Of a DNA stretch of 54,861 bases, positions 35,211-44,368 are shown piece after piece; positions within the stretch are counted from its first letter, which is position 1; every line of letters starts with the position of its first letter. The translations under genes and the position numbers were made by a program. The stretch spans positions 1 through 54,861 of the forward strand of contig NZ_SAYU02000024.1 in assembly GCF_004025965.2 (NCBI RefSeq), given 5' to 3'. Below the pieces are notes generated by a model, which was given only the letters and a program-made list of their open reading frames with translations, ran no database searches and was not told where the DNA came from. This DNA comes from Phycicoccus flavus. Lineage in GTDB: Bacteria > Actinomycetota > Actinomycetes > Actinomycetales > Dermatophilaceae.

Positions 35211-36305
35211 TCAGGCCAGCCGGGTGAGCCAGCCGCGGGTGTCGTCGGCCCGGCCGTACTGGATGTCGAGCAGGGCCCGTCGGATGGAGCGGGTGACCTC
35301 GCCGCCCTCGTCGCCGGCGGTCGAGGGGGCGCTGCCGCCGTCCCACCGCAGCTCGCCGACCGGCGTGACGACGGCCGCGGTCCCGCAGGCGAAGACCTCC
35401 CGGACGGTGCCGTCGCGCACCCCGTCCTTCCACTCCTCGATGCCGATGCGCCGCTCCTCGGGCTCGAGGCCGAGGTCCTTCGCCAGCTCGATGATCGAGC
35501 TGCGGGTGACCCCCTCGAGGATCGTGCCGGTGAGCTCGGGGGTGAGCAGCCGGCCGTCGTCGGTGACGAGGAACAGGTTCATCCCGCCGAGCTCCTCGAT
35601 GTAGGTGTGCGAGGCGGAGTCGAGGAAGACGGCCTGGTCGCAGCCGCGCTCGATGCCCTCGAGCTGCCCGGCGAGCGAGGACGCGTAGTTGCCTCCGGTC
35701 TTGGCCGCGCCGGTGCCGCCCGCTCCCGCCCGCGCGTAGTGCTCGGAGATCCACAGCGTCACCGGCTTGAGGCCGCCGGGGAAGTAGGCCCCGGCGGGCG
35801 AGGCGATGACGGAGTACGTCACCTCGGCGGCGGGACGGACGCCGAGGAAGGGCTCGGAGGCGTACATGAACGGCCGCAGGTAGAGGCTCGTCTCCCCCGT
35901 GCCGGCCTGCGGCACCCACTCGCGGTCGGTCTCGACGAGCGCGCGGAGGGAGGCGAGGAAGTCGTCGGTCGGCAGCTCCGGCAGGGCCAGGCGGCGGGCG
36001 CTGCGCTGCATCCGCTCGGCGTTGGCCTCCGGCCGGAAGCCCCACACCGAGCCGTCCTCGTGCCGGTAGGCCTTGAGGCCCTCGAAGACCTCCTGCGCGT
36101 AGTGCAGCACCGCGGCGCTCGGCATGAGGGTGATCGGGCCGTAGGGGTGGATGCGGGCGTCGTGCCAGCCGGCCTCGCGGGTCCACGTGGCGCTGGCCAT
36201 GTGGTCGGTGAAGTGCTGGCCGAAGCCGGGGTCGGAGAGGATCTCGGCGCGACGCTCGTCGCTCGCGGGGTCGGGGCGCCGGGTGGTGTCGAAGGTCAGG
36301 CTCAT
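35211..36305 (-). CDS. ilvE: Branched-chain amino acid aminotransferase
   Basis: Last step of Val/Leu/Ile synthesis: transfers the amino group from glutamate onto the keto acids. 364 residues. Fold-type IV PLP marks: HYAQEVFEGLKAYR, YLRPFMYASEP, the PLP lysine in AAKTGGNYASS, SHTYIEELGGMN, GTILEGVTRSSI and VFACGTAAVVTPVGEL. ATG 36305 with AAAGGA upstream. It belongs to the BCAA cluster with leuB and ilvC/N/B/D. Confidence 0.97.
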   Translation of the reverse strand: MSLTFDTTRRPDPASDERRAEILSDPGFGQHFTDHMASATWTREAGWHDARIHPYGPITLMPSAAVLHYAQEVFEGLKAYRHEDGSVWGFRPEANAERMQRSARRLALPELPTDDFLASLRALVETDREWVPQAGTGETSLYLRPFMYASEPFLGVRPAAEVTYSVIASPAGAYFPGGLKPVTLWISEHYARAGAGGTGAAKTGGNYASSLAGQLEGIERGCDQAVFLDSASHTYIEELGGMNLFLVTDDGRLLTPELTGTILEGVTRSSIIELAKDLGLEPEERRIGIEEWKDGVRDGTVREVFACGTAAVVTPVGELRWDGGSAPSTAGDEGGEVTRSIRRALLDIQYGRADDTRGWLTRLA

Positions 36306-36363
36306 GGGGACGGGTCAGTCCTTTCCTCGGAGCGACGGTGGTCGTGCCCGAGAGGCTACTCGT

Positions 36364-36456
36364 CGAACTTTCTCGCCTGATCCCGCAACCCTCGGGTTCG
36401 CGCCCCTTCGGAGGGTGCGCGAACCCGAAGGTCGGAGGATCAGGCGAGAAAGTTCG
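36364..36456. repeat. Compound nested palindrome between ilvE and leuB
   Basis: Outer arms CGAACTTTCTCGCCTGATCC (36364-36383) and its exact complement (36437-36456) enclose an inner inverted repeat TCGGGTTCGCGC (36392-36403) / complement (36417-36428). It could fold as one long hairpin of ~93 nt and may be a repetitive extragenic element or a bidirectional terminator. Between leuB's stop and this element the rest of the gap holds only the direct repeat below. Confidence 0.7.
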
Positions 36457-36485
36457 GCGGGGGATGGAGGGCGGCCGGGGTACGC

Positions 36486-36577
36486 GGGGCCGCGGTGACG
36501 GGACGCCACGGTCCGGTGGTGACGGTTCGCAGCGGTCCCGTGGTGGCGGGAGGCGGAGGGGCCGCGGTGACGGGACG
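36486..36577. repeat. 20-bp direct repeat 72 bp apart
   Basis: GGGGCCGCGGTGACGGGACG occurs at 36486-36505 and 36558-36577, each followed by a related CGGTCC-GTGGTG stretch. Looks like a duplicated segment; no gene is seen. Confidence 0.65.
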
Positions 36578-36603
36578 CGGCGGTCCCGTGGTGGCGCGTG
36601 GGG

Positions 36604-37677
36604 TCAGAGCCGGGCGGCGATGGCGTCGCCGACGGCGCTCGTCGAGCGCGGGGTGGTGCCCCGCTCGGCGAGGTCGGCGGCCACCGCCCGCTCTACTCGC
36701 CCGGCGGCGTCGGGCAGCCCGACGTGCGCGAGGAGCATCGCCACCGAGAGCACGGTGGCGGTGGGGTCGGCGGCCCCCTGCCCGGCGATGTCCGGCGCGG
36801 AGCCGTGGACCGGCTCGAACATGCTCGGGAAGCGGCCCTCGGGGTTGATGTTGCCGCTGGCCGCGAGCCCGATGCCGCCCGCGATGGCGGCGGCGATGTC
36901 GGTGATGATGTCACCGAAGAGGTTGTCGGTGACGACGACGTCGAAGCGGCCGGGGTCGGTGGCGAGGAAGATCGTCGCGGCGTCGACGTGCTGGTAGGCC
37001 GTGGTGACCTCGGGGAACTCGGCGCCGACCTCCTCGACGGTGCGCCGCCAGAGGTGCCCGGCGTGGGTGAGCACGTTGTGCTTGTGGACGAGGGTCAGGT
37101 GCCGGCGCGGGCGCGCCTGGGCGCGGGCGAACGCGTCGCGGACGACGCGCTCGACGCCGAAGCGGGTGTTCACGCTGACCTCGGTGGCGATCTCGGCGGG
37201 GGTGCCGGTGCGCAGCGACCCGCCGTTGCCGACGTACGGACCCTCGGTGCCCTCGCGGACGACGACGAAGTCGATGCCGTCCGGGGCGACCCGCTCGACG
37301 GCGAGCGGCGACTCCACGCCCGGGTAGAGCTTGGCCGGGCGGAGGTTGACGTAGTGCTCGAGGGCGAAGCGCAGCGGCAGCAGCACGCCCCGCTCGAGCA
37401 CACCGCTCGGGACGCCGGGGTCCCCGATGGCGCCGAGGAGGATGGCGTCGTGCTCGCGGACCTCGGCGAGGACCGAGTCGGGCAGGGTCTCCCCCGTCGC
37501 GTGCCAGCGGCGGGCGCCGAGGTCGTACTCGGTGGTCGTGACCTTCGGCCCGTCGGTGCCGACCGCGGCCTCGAGGACCTTGAGACCCTCGGCGACGACC
37601 TCGGGCCCGATGCCGTCGCCGGCGATGACGGCGAGGTCGAGGGCGGTCGGGGCCGTCGGGGACGGGGCGTCGCTCAT
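36604..37677 (-). CDS. leuB: 3-isopropylmalate dehydrogenase
   Basis: Oxidises and decarboxylates 3-isopropylmalate in leucine synthesis. 357 residues: [96 protein letters not shown], and [26 protein letters not shown] box (37685-37690) ends 7 nt before the ATG, so leuB probably has its own leaderless promoter downstream of a hairpin terminator. Confidence 0.97.
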   Translation of the reverse strand: MSDAPSPTAPTALDLAVIAGDGIGPEVVAEGLKVLEAAVGTDGPKVTTTEYDLGARRWHATGETLPDSVLAEVREHDAILLGAIGDPGVPSGVLERGVLLPLRFALEHYVNLRPAKLYPGVESPLAVERVAPDGIDFVVVREGTEGPYVGNGGSLRTGTPAEIATEVSVNTRFGVERVVRDAFARAQARPRRHLTLVHKHNVLTHAGHLWRRTVEEVGAEFPEVTTAYQHVDAATIFLATDPGRFDVVVTDNLFGDIITDIAAAIAGGIGLAASGNINPEGRFPSMFEPVHGSAPDIAGQGAADPTATVLSVAMLLAHVGLPDAAGRVERAVAADLAERGTTPRSTSAVGDAIAARL

Positions 37678-37710
37678 GGTGCTCAGCGTAGGAGCCGAGT
37701 CCGGGATGCG

Positions 37711-37749
37711 GACGGCCGTCCCAGCCGCTGAGCGGGCGGGACGGCCGTC
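37711..37749 (-). terminator. Hairpin between the 31-aa ORF and leuB
   Basis: Perfect 12-bp stem (GACGGCCGTCCC and complement) with a 15-nt loop, just after the small ORF's stop. It would separate that ORF's transcript from leuB. Confidence 0.7.
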
Positions 37750-37761
37750 GGCACGTCCGGC

Positions 37762-37857
37762 TCAGTCCTCGCTGTGGCCCTGGTCGCGCAGGTCCATCGA
37801 CTCCTGCAGGGCCTGGCGGGCCATGGCCGCCTCGTCGTAGGTGGGCTCGGTGTTCAT
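37762..37857 (-). CDS. Candidate 31-residue acidic protein
   Basis: Reads MNTEPTYDEAAMARQAL then ESMDLRDQGHSED; predicted to be one charged amphipathic helix. No clear ribosome site (GAGACGAGA is weak). It is 120 nt downstream of a branched-chain leader peptide, in its transcript, and ends at a strong hairpin. I recognise no family. It may be the regulated product, a second leader, or a chance ORF. Confidence 0.45.
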   Translation of the reverse strand: MNTEPTYDEAAMARQALQESMDLRDQGHSED

Positions 37858-37977
37858 CGTCTCGTCTCGCATTCCGCGGCCGTGCCGCGTCGGGTGGGGT
37901 GGTCCGGGTGCTCGAGCCGGTGGGTGCACCGGCGAGCGGTCAGCGACGTCGCGGGGTCTCCGCGGCGAGGGTGCTGA

Positions 37978-38028
37978 CTACCGGGCCTCGCCGCGGCCGG
38001 GAATGAGGAGTACCACGAGCCGCGTCAT
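37978..38028 (-). CDS. Branched-chain leader peptide MTRLVVLLIPGRGEAR
   Basis: 16 codons from ATG 38028 to TAG. It has six consecutive Leu/Val/Leu/Ile codons (CTC GTG GTA CTC CTC ATT), including the rare GTA and ATT. A -10 TACCGT (38036-38041) ends 7 nt before the ATG, so translation is probably leaderless. Its tail (37986-37996) pairs perfectly over 11 bp with 37960-37970, and that arm overlaps a competing CGCGG-agacc-CCGCG hairpin. The layout is that of an attenuator; the regulated gene is uncertain (31-aa ORF or leuB). Confidence 0.6.
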   Translation of the reverse strand: MTRLVVLLIPGRGEAR

Positions 38029-38072
38029 GGCTTCGACGGTAGATGGACGTCCTCGTACCGAGCACCCGGTTT

Positions 38073-38083
38073 CCACGATGTGG
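38073..38083. promoter_or_regulatory. CCACGATGTGG box upstream of the third leader
   Basis: Sits 32 bp from the -10 at 38036, centred near -50. It lies inside a wider palindrome, CCGGT-tt-CCACGATGTGG-ACCGG, so it may be the strongest copy. Shared with cimA and serA. Confidence 0.6.
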
Positions 38084-38093
38084 ACCGGCGAGG

Positions 38094-38231
38094 TGGTGCC
38101 ATCCGCGTCCGCGGACCGCGGACGATGCCGCGATCCGTCGTCGGGACCCGGCGCGACGACGGGATCCGTGGCCGCCGCGACGCATCCCCCGCCGTCGAGC
38201 AGGGGCGCACGCGCCCCGCCGCCGAACGGCC
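38094..38231. other. Intergenic stretch with no supported feature
   Basis: The 400-nt gap between the 31-aa ORF and serA contains the leader, its promoter and box, and a terminator. Between 38094 and 38231 I see no gene or clear signal. Confidence 0.6.
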
Positions 38232-38263
38232 GCGGCGGGCCGCCCCGAGGGGTGACCCGCCGC
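38232..38263 (-). terminator. serA terminator
   Basis: 8-bp perfect stem (GCGGCGGG with its complement) and an inner CCCC/GGGG pairing, 18 nt after the serA stop. No T-run. Confidence 0.65.
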
Positions 38264-38280
38264 CGGTCGCGTGCCCGGGC

Positions 38281-39867
38281 TCAGCCCAGGTCGACCGTCC
38301 TGACCGTGTCGGCGCCGATCTCGCGGCCGATGGCGGTGACGACGTCGTCCGGGATGGCGCTGTCGAGGGTGAGGGCGACGATCGCCGTGCCGTTCTCGTC
38401 GTGCGGCGAGACCTGCATCGCGGCGATGTTGACGTCGGCGTCGCCGAGGAGGCGGCCGATGGTGCCGATGACGCCGGGGCGGTCGGTGTAGGAGAAGAAG
38501 GCCATGTGCCGGCTCAGCGGCACCTCGAGGTCGTAGCCGTTGACGCCGATGACCTTCTGGACCATCTTCGGCCCGGTGAGCGTGCCGGCCACGGACAGGA
38601 CCGTCCCGTCACCGAGGGTGCCGCGCAGCGTCGTGACGTTGCGGTAGGCCTCGCTGTGCGGGTCGGTGACGAGCCGCGACTCGATGCCGCGCTCCTTGGC
38701 CAGGAGCGGGGCGTTGACGTAGGTGACCGAGTCCTCGGTGAGGTCGGTGAAGATGCCCTTGAGGGCCGACAGCTCCCAGATGGAGACGTCGTGCGCGGTG
38801 ATCTCGCCGCGGACCTCGACGTCGAGCTGGACCGGCACCGTCCCGGCGAGCGCGGTGAAGACCCGGCCGAGCTTCTCGACGAGGTCGATGCCCGGACGGA
38901 CGTCCTCGTCGACGGCGCCGCCGGAGACGTTGACCGCGTCGGGCACGAGGTCCCCGCCGAGCGCGAGCCGCACCGAGCGGGCGACGGCGACGCCGGCCTT
39001 CTCCTGCGCCTCGTCGGTGGACGCGCCGAGGTGCGGGGTGACGACGACGGACTCGAACGCGAACAGCGGGCTGTCGGTGCACGGCTCGCTGGCGTAGACG
39101 TCGAGCCCGGCGCCGGCGACGCGGCCGTCGGCGATGGCCTCGGCGAGCGCGTCCTCGTCGAGCACGCCGCCGCGGGCGGCGTTGACGATCCGCACGGTCG
39201 GCTTGACCTTGGCCAGCGCCTCCTTGCCGATGAGCCCGAGGGTCTCGGAGGTCTTCGGCAGGTGGATGGTGATGAAGTCGGACTCGGCGAGGAGCTCGTC
39301 GAGGGTGACGAGCCGCGCCCCGAGCTGGCCGGCGCGCTGCACCGAGACGTAGGGGTCGTAGGCGAGGATCTCGACGCCGAAGCCCTTGAGGCGCTCGGCG
39401 ACGAGCTGGCCGATGCGGCCGAAGCCGACGATGCCGACCTTCTTCTCGAGCAGCTCGACGCCCCCGTACTTGCTGCGCTTCCAGGCCCCGCCCTTGAGGG
39501 CCTCGTTGGCCGGGGCGATGTTGCGGGCGCAGGCGAGGAGCAGGCCGATGGCGAGCTCGGCGGCGGAGGTGATGTTGGACGTGGGCGCGTTGACGACCAT
39601 GACGCCGGCCTTGGTGGCGGCGTCGATGTCGACGTTGTCGAGCCCGACGCCGGCGCGGGCGACGACCTTGAGCTCCCGGGCGGCGGCGAGGGCCTCGGCG
39701 TCGACCTTCGTCGCGGAGCGCACGAGGATCGCGTCGACGTCCGCGATCGCGGACAGCAGCTGGTCGCGGTCGGACCCGTCGGTGTGGCGGACCTCGAAGT
39801 CGGGTCCGAGGGCGTCGATGGTCGCTGGGGACAGCTCCTCGGCGATGAGCACGACGGGCTTGGTCAC
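38281..39867 (-). CDS. serA: D-3-phosphoglycerate dehydrogenase (with ACT domain)
   Basis: First step of serine synthesis. 528 residues, the long actinobacterial form with an intervening allosteric domain. Landmarks: VLIAEELSPATIDALGP, VVARAGVGLDNVDIDAAT, VGIVGFGRIGQLVAERLKGFG (NAD loop), RIVNAARGGVLDEDALAEAI, VVVTPHLGASTDEAQEKAGV and a C-terminal ACT domain with HMAFFSYTDRPGVIGTIG, the serine sensor. GTG 39867 follows GGAAGG at a long spacing. The upstream box at 39987 is shared with two BCAA leaders. Confidence 0.97.
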   Translation of the reverse strand: MTKPVVLIAEELSPATIDALGPDFEVRHTDGSDRDQLLSAIADVDAILVRSATKVDAEALAAARELKVVARAGVGLDNVDIDAATKAGVMVVNAPTSNITSAAELAIGLLLACARNIAPANEALKGGAWKRSKYGGVELLEKKVGIVGFGRIGQLVAERLKGFGVEILAYDPYVSVQRAGQLGARLVTLDELLAESDFITIHLPKTSETLGLIGKEALAKVKPTVRIVNAARGGVLDEDALAEAIADGRVAGAGLDVYASEPCTDSPLFAFESVVVTPHLGASTDEAQEKAGVAVARSVRLALGGDLVPDAVNVSGGAVDEDVRPGIDLVEKLGRVFTALAGTVPVQLDVEVRGEITAHDVSIWELSALKGIFTDLTEDSVTYVNAPLLAKERGIESRLVTDPHSEAYRNVTTLRGTLGDGTVLSVAGTLTGPKMVQKVIGVNGYDLEVPLSRHMAFFSYTDRPGVIGTIGRLLGDADVNIAAMQVSPHDENGTAIVALTLDSAIPDDVVTAIGREIGADTVRTVDLG

Positions 39868-39951
39868 GACAGACTGCCTTCCTACGGTGGGGGTGGGGTC
39901 CCGGACGGCCTGGGGCGCGTCCTCCCGGCACGCCGATGTGGCGGGGTTTCC

Positions 39952-39997
39952 ATCGTAGGGTCTGGCCCGCGGGGGCCCGGTCCGGCCCACGATGTGG
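39952..39997 (-). promoter_or_regulatory. serA promoter with CCACGATGTGG box
   Basis: The -10 TACGAT lies at 39952-39957 on the minus strand. The box is at 39987-39997, 30 bp upstream, centred near -47. No -35 is visible. The spacing matches the cimA and third-leader promoters within 3 bp, pointing to one activator. Confidence 0.6.
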
Positions 39998-40018
39998 TAA
40001 CCGGCCCTCAGAGGACGC

Positions 40019-40513
40019 TCAGCCGGGGTCGGCCTCGGTGGTGGTGGCGACGTCGGCGGCGACGCCCGCGCGCAGCCGCGTGGTGAGCACGGCGACGACC
40101 GCGAGCAGCGCGACCGCCGCGGCCACGGTCCACCAGGGCACGCGCCCGAGCACGGCGTCGACCACCGCGAACCCGACCGTCGTGTAGACCACCGCCCAGA
40201 GCGCGCCCCCGAGGACGACGGCGGGGAGGAAGCGGCGCGGCGGCATGCGCAACAGACCGGCCGAGGCGTTGATGGCGCTCTGGAGGCCGACGGTGAGGTA
40301 GCCCAGGGTCACCGCCGGCGGGCCGACCCGGCGGACGAGCCGCTCGGCCCGGGCGACGAGCGGCCGGTCGAGGTGGTGGGCGAGGCGGGAGCGCGCTCCC
40401 CCGGCCCGCACGCCCCGCCCGAGGGAGTACAGCAGCAGGCCCCGGCCGGTCGCGGCGACCCACAACGTCCCGAAGACGGCCCACACCGGCCACTCGTCGA
40501 GGAGGTCGCGCAC
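40019..40513 (-). CDS. DedA/VTT-like small membrane protein
   Basis: 164 residues with about four hydrophobic segments. GYLTVGLQSAINASAGLLRM and RRFLPAVVLGGALWAVVYTTVGF correspond to the VTT/DedA core, here shorter than usual DedA (~200). Members are lipid or undecaprenyl-phosphate scramblases in relatives. GTG 40513 lies 6 nt after TACCCT (40520-40525), so leaderless. It separates serA from ilvC. Confidence 0.7.
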   Translation of the reverse strand: MRDLLDEWPVWAVFGTLWVAATGRGLLLYSLGRGVRAGGARSRLAHHLDRPLVARAERLVRRVGPPAVTLGYLTVGLQSAINASAGLLRMPPRRFLPAVVLGGALWAVVYTTVGFAVVDAVLGRVPWWTVAAAVALLAVVAVLTTRLRAGVAADVATTTEADPG

Positions 40514-40570
40514 CCGCCCAGGGTAGGGCGGCGTGCGGGGCCCGCGGGCCCGCCGGCGGTGGCGGCAGCA

Positions 40571-40603
40571 GGATGCCCGGCCCCTCGGGGGGACCGGGCA
40601 TCC
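40571..40603 (-). terminator. Terminator of the ilvB-ilvN-ilvC operon
   Basis: Perfect 10-bp stem GGATGCCCGG/CCGGGCATCC with a 13-nt loop just after the ilvC stop. Confidence 0.8.
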
Positions 40604-40618
40604 CGGGTGACGCGGGGG

Positions 40619-41707
<1,089 letters not shown>

Positions 41708-42220
41708 TCAGGCGCTGCGCAGCGCGCGGTCGGTGATCGAGCGCGGGCCGCGGCCGATGGCGACGAGCCCGGACTGGACGAGCTCGCGGACGCCGAACGG
41801 CTCGAGCACCTCGAGCAGCGCGCGGAGCTTCTCGCCGGTGCCGGTGGCCTCGATGGTCAGCGAGTCGGACGCGACGTCGACGACCTTGGCCCGGAACATG
41901 GAGACGAACTCCAGCACCTGGCTGCGGGTGGCGGCGTCGGCGCGGACCTTGATGAGCATGACCTGGCGCTGCACGGCCGAGCCGGACTCCAGCTCGACGA
42001 CCTTGAGCACCTCGACGAGCTTGTTCAGCTGCTTGGTCACCTGCTCCAGCGGCAGGTCCTCGACGTCGACGACGACCGTCATCCGCGAGACCTCGGCGTG
42101 CTCGGTCTCGCCGACGGCGAGGCTGTCGATGTTGAAGCCGCGGCGCGAGAACAGCGCCGCGATGCGGGCCAGGACGCCGGGCTTGTTCTCGACGAGGACG
42201 GACAGGGTGTGCTTGGACAT
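41708..42220 (-). CDS. ilvN: Acetolactate synthase regulatory (small) subunit
   Basis: 170 residues with the ACT domain that binds valine: LSVLVENKPGVLARIAALFSRRGFNIDSLAVG, followed by a C-terminal region (LIKVRADAATRSQVLEFVSMF). It activates IlvB and confers feedback control. ATG is 2 nt after the ilvB stop, so translation is probably coupled. Confidence 0.97.
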   Translation of the reverse strand: MSKHTLSVLVENKPGVLARIAALFSRRGFNIDSLAVGETEHAEVSRMTVVVDVEDLPLEQVTKQLNKLVEVLKVVELESGSAVQRQVMLIKVRADAATRSQVLEFVSMFRAKVVDVASDSLTIEATGTGEKLRALLEVLEPFGVRELVQSGLVAIGRGPRSITDRALRSA

Positions 42221-42222
42221 CG

Positions 42223-44121
42223 TCAGGCCCCTTCGGAGTCGTCGTAGCCGTCGTCGGTGTCCACCGGCGGCTGCTCGACCGCCTCGGACTCCTCGCGGTC
42301 CCACTGCGGCGCGGTGTCGCGCGCCACCTGGATGAGGTCGTTGCTCACGCCGGCGGGCACCATCGGCCACACCATCGCGTCGCGGTGGACGACGAAGTCG
42401 ACGACGACCGGTCGGTCGGTGACGGCCATCGCCTGACGGATCGTGTCGTCGACGTCCTCGGGCCGCTCGCAGCGCAGGCCGACGCAGCCGTAGGCGTCGG
42501 CGAGCTTGACGAAGTCGGGCACCCGCGAGCCGACCGAGGTGTGCAGGTCGGTGTTGGAGTACCGCTCGTTGTAGAAGAGGGTCTGCCACTGGCGGACCAT
42601 CCCGAGGGAGGAGTTGTTGATGATCGCGACCTTGATCGGGATGTTGTTGATGACGCAGGTCGCGAGCTCCTGGTTGGTCATCTGGAAGCAGCCGTCGCCG
42701 TCGATGGCCCACACCGTGCGCTCGGGCTCGCCGACCTGGGCGCCCATCGCCGCGGGCACCGAGTACCCCATGGTCCCGAGGCCGCCGGAGTTGAGCCAGG
42801 AGTTCGGCCGCTCGTAGGAGACGAACTGGGCCGCCCACATCTGGTGCTGGCCGACGCCCGCGCAGTACACGGCGTCGGGGCCGGCGATGGCGCCGAGCCG
42901 CTCGATGACCAGCTGCGGCGAGAGCGTGCCGTCGTCCGGCGCGGTGTACCCGACGGGGAAGGTCTCCTTCCAGCCGGCGACCCGCTCGCGCCACTCGGTG
43001 TAGTCACCGCCCTGGCCGGCCTCGAGGTCGGCGTCGACCGCGTCGAGCAGGTCGGTGAGCACGGCCTTGCAGTCGCCGACGATCGGGACGTCGGCGCGGC
43101 GGTTCTTGCTGATCTCGGCGGGGTCGATGTCGGCGTGGACGACGCGGGCCTCGGGCGCGAAGGTCGACAACTGGCCGGTCACGCGGTCGTCGAAGCGGGC
43201 GCCGAGGGCGACGATGAGGTCGGCCTTCTGGAGGCCGGTGACCGCGGCGACCGAGCCGTGCATCCCCGGCATGCCGAGGTGCAGGGGGTGGCTGTCCGGC
43301 AGGGCGCCGCGGGCCATGAGGGTCGTGACGACGGGGATGTGGGTGAGGTCGACGAACCGGCGCAGCTCCTCGGCGGCCCGGGCGCGGATGACCCCGCCGC
43401 CGACGTAGAGCACCGGGCGCTCGGCGGCGGCGATGAGCCGGGCGGCCTCGCGGATCTGCTTGCCGTGCGGGCGGGTCACCGGGTGGTAGCCGGGCAGCGC
43501 GATCTTCGGCGGCCAGGAGAACGTCGTCCGCGAGGTGAGGACGTCCTTGGGGATGTCGACGAGCACCGGGCCGGGCCGGCCGGTGGCGGCGATGTGGAAG
43601 GCCTCGGCGACGACCCGCGGGATGTCGGCGGCGTCGGTGACGAGGTAGCTGTGCTTGGTGATCGGCATGGTGATGCCGCGGATGTCCGCCTCCTGGAAGG
43701 CGTCCGTGCCGATGGCGGAGGAGACGACCTGGCCGGTGATGGCGACGATCGGGACCGAGTCCATGTAGGCGTCGGCCAGCGGGGTGACGAGGTTCGTCGC
43801 GCCGGGGCCGGAGGTCGCCATGCACACGCCGACCCTGCCGGTGGCGGCGGCGTAGCCCTCGGCGGCGTGGCCGGCGCCCTGCTCGTGCCGGACGAGGATG
43901 TGCCGCACCGAGACCGAGTCCAGCAGCGGGTCGTAGGCCGGGAGGATGGTCCCGCCCGGGATGCCGAAGACGGTGTCGACCTCGAGGGCCTCGAGGGCCA
44001 GGACGAGGCTCTGCGCGCCGGTGACCTCGACCGGCGCCTTGGCTCGGGCCTGCTGGGCCATCTGCGCCGGGCTGGGGGCCGGGTGCAGGCCGGTCGGGGT
44101 CGCCGTCCTGGTCTCGCTCAC
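42223..44121 (-). CDS. ilvB: Acetolactate synthase large subunit
   Basis: ThDP/FAD enzyme for the first common BCAA step. 632 residues. N-terminal Pyr domain with the catalytic Glu in [20 protein letters not shown], mid FAD-binding region, and C-terminal ThDP/Mg motif [19 protein letters not shown]...INN. The GTG start lies at 44121, ~108 nt after an attenuator terminator and a BCAA leader peptide. First gene of ilvBNC. Confidence 0.98.
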   Translation of the reverse strand: MSETRTATPTGLHPAPSPAQMAQQARAKAPVEVTGAQSLVLALEALEVDTVFGIPGGTILPAYDPLLDSVSVRHILVRHEQGAGHAAEGYAAATGRVGVCMATSGPGATNLVTPLADAYMDSVPIVAITGQVVSSAIGTDAFQEADIRGITMPITKHSYLVTDAADIPRVVAEAFHIAATGRPGPVLVDIPKDVLTSRTTFSWPPKIALPGYHPVTRPHGKQIREAARLIAAAERPVLYVGGGVIRARAAEELRRFVDLTHIPVVTTLMARGALPDSHPLHLGMPGMHGSVAAVTGLQKADLIVALGARFDDRVTGQLSTFAPEARVVHADIDPAEISKNRRADVPIVGDCKAVLTDLLDAVDADLEAGQGGDYTEWRERVAGWKETFPVGYTAPDDGTLSPQLVIERLGAIAGPDAVYCAGVGQHQMWAAQFVSYERPNSWLNSGGLGTMGYSVPAAMGAQVGEPERTVWAIDGDGCFQMTNQELATCVINNIPIKVAIINNSSLGMVRQWQTLFYNERYSNTDLHTSVGSRVPDFVKLADAYGCVGLRCERPEDVDDTIRQAMAVTDRPVVVDFVVHRDAMVWPMVPAGVSNDLIQVARDTAPQWDREESEAVEQPPVDTDDGYDDSEGA

Positions 44122-44171
44122 GATGGGGTCACCGCTCTCTCGTTGCTGGGGGTGTGGCCGGGTCCGCGCAC

Positions 44172-44209
44172 AAAAAAACCCTCCAGCCCCGGACGGGGAC
44201 GACGGAGGG
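44172..44209 (-). terminator. ilvB attenuator terminator
   Basis: CCCTCC...GGAGGG with an inner CCCC/GGGG pairing, followed by TTTTTTT on the minus strand. A 9-bp hairpin (44211-44219 with 44231-44239) precedes it and includes part of the leader stop codon. The rest of the ~250-nt gap to 44368 holds the leader and promoter. Confidence 0.85.
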
Positions 44210-44229
44210 CGCGCGCCTGGTGCTGCGAT

Positions 44230-44265
44230 TCAGGCGCGCGGACGAAGTACGAGGACGACTGCCAC
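44230..44265 (-). CDS. ilvB leader peptide (MAVVLVLRPRA)
   Basis: 11 codons from GTG 44265, with GTC GTC CTC GTA CTT in a row, then TGA. Attenuation of ilvB by BCAA leaders is known in actinobacteria. The -10 GACAGT ends 6 nt before the GTG, and TTGACA lies 17 nt before that, so the leader transcript begins at or near its own start codon. Confidence 0.8.
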   Translation of the reverse strand: MAVVLVLRPRA

Positions 44266-44271
44266 GCGATC

Positions 44272-44300
44272 ACTGTCCCCCGGCGCCCCGTCCGTGTCAA
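44272..44300 (-). promoter_or_regulatory. ilvB promoter
   Basis: Minus strand TTGACA (44295-44300), 17-nt spacer, GACAGT (44272-44277), 6 nt, leader GTG. The -10 resembles the cimA leader's CACAGT. The good -35 contrasts with the box-bearing promoters of cimA and serA. Confidence 0.7.
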
Positions 44301-44368
44301 CCGGCGAGACGCCCGGTCCCATCATGCAAGACCCCCCGGGGTGGGCGATCCGGACGGTTCCCGGCCGG

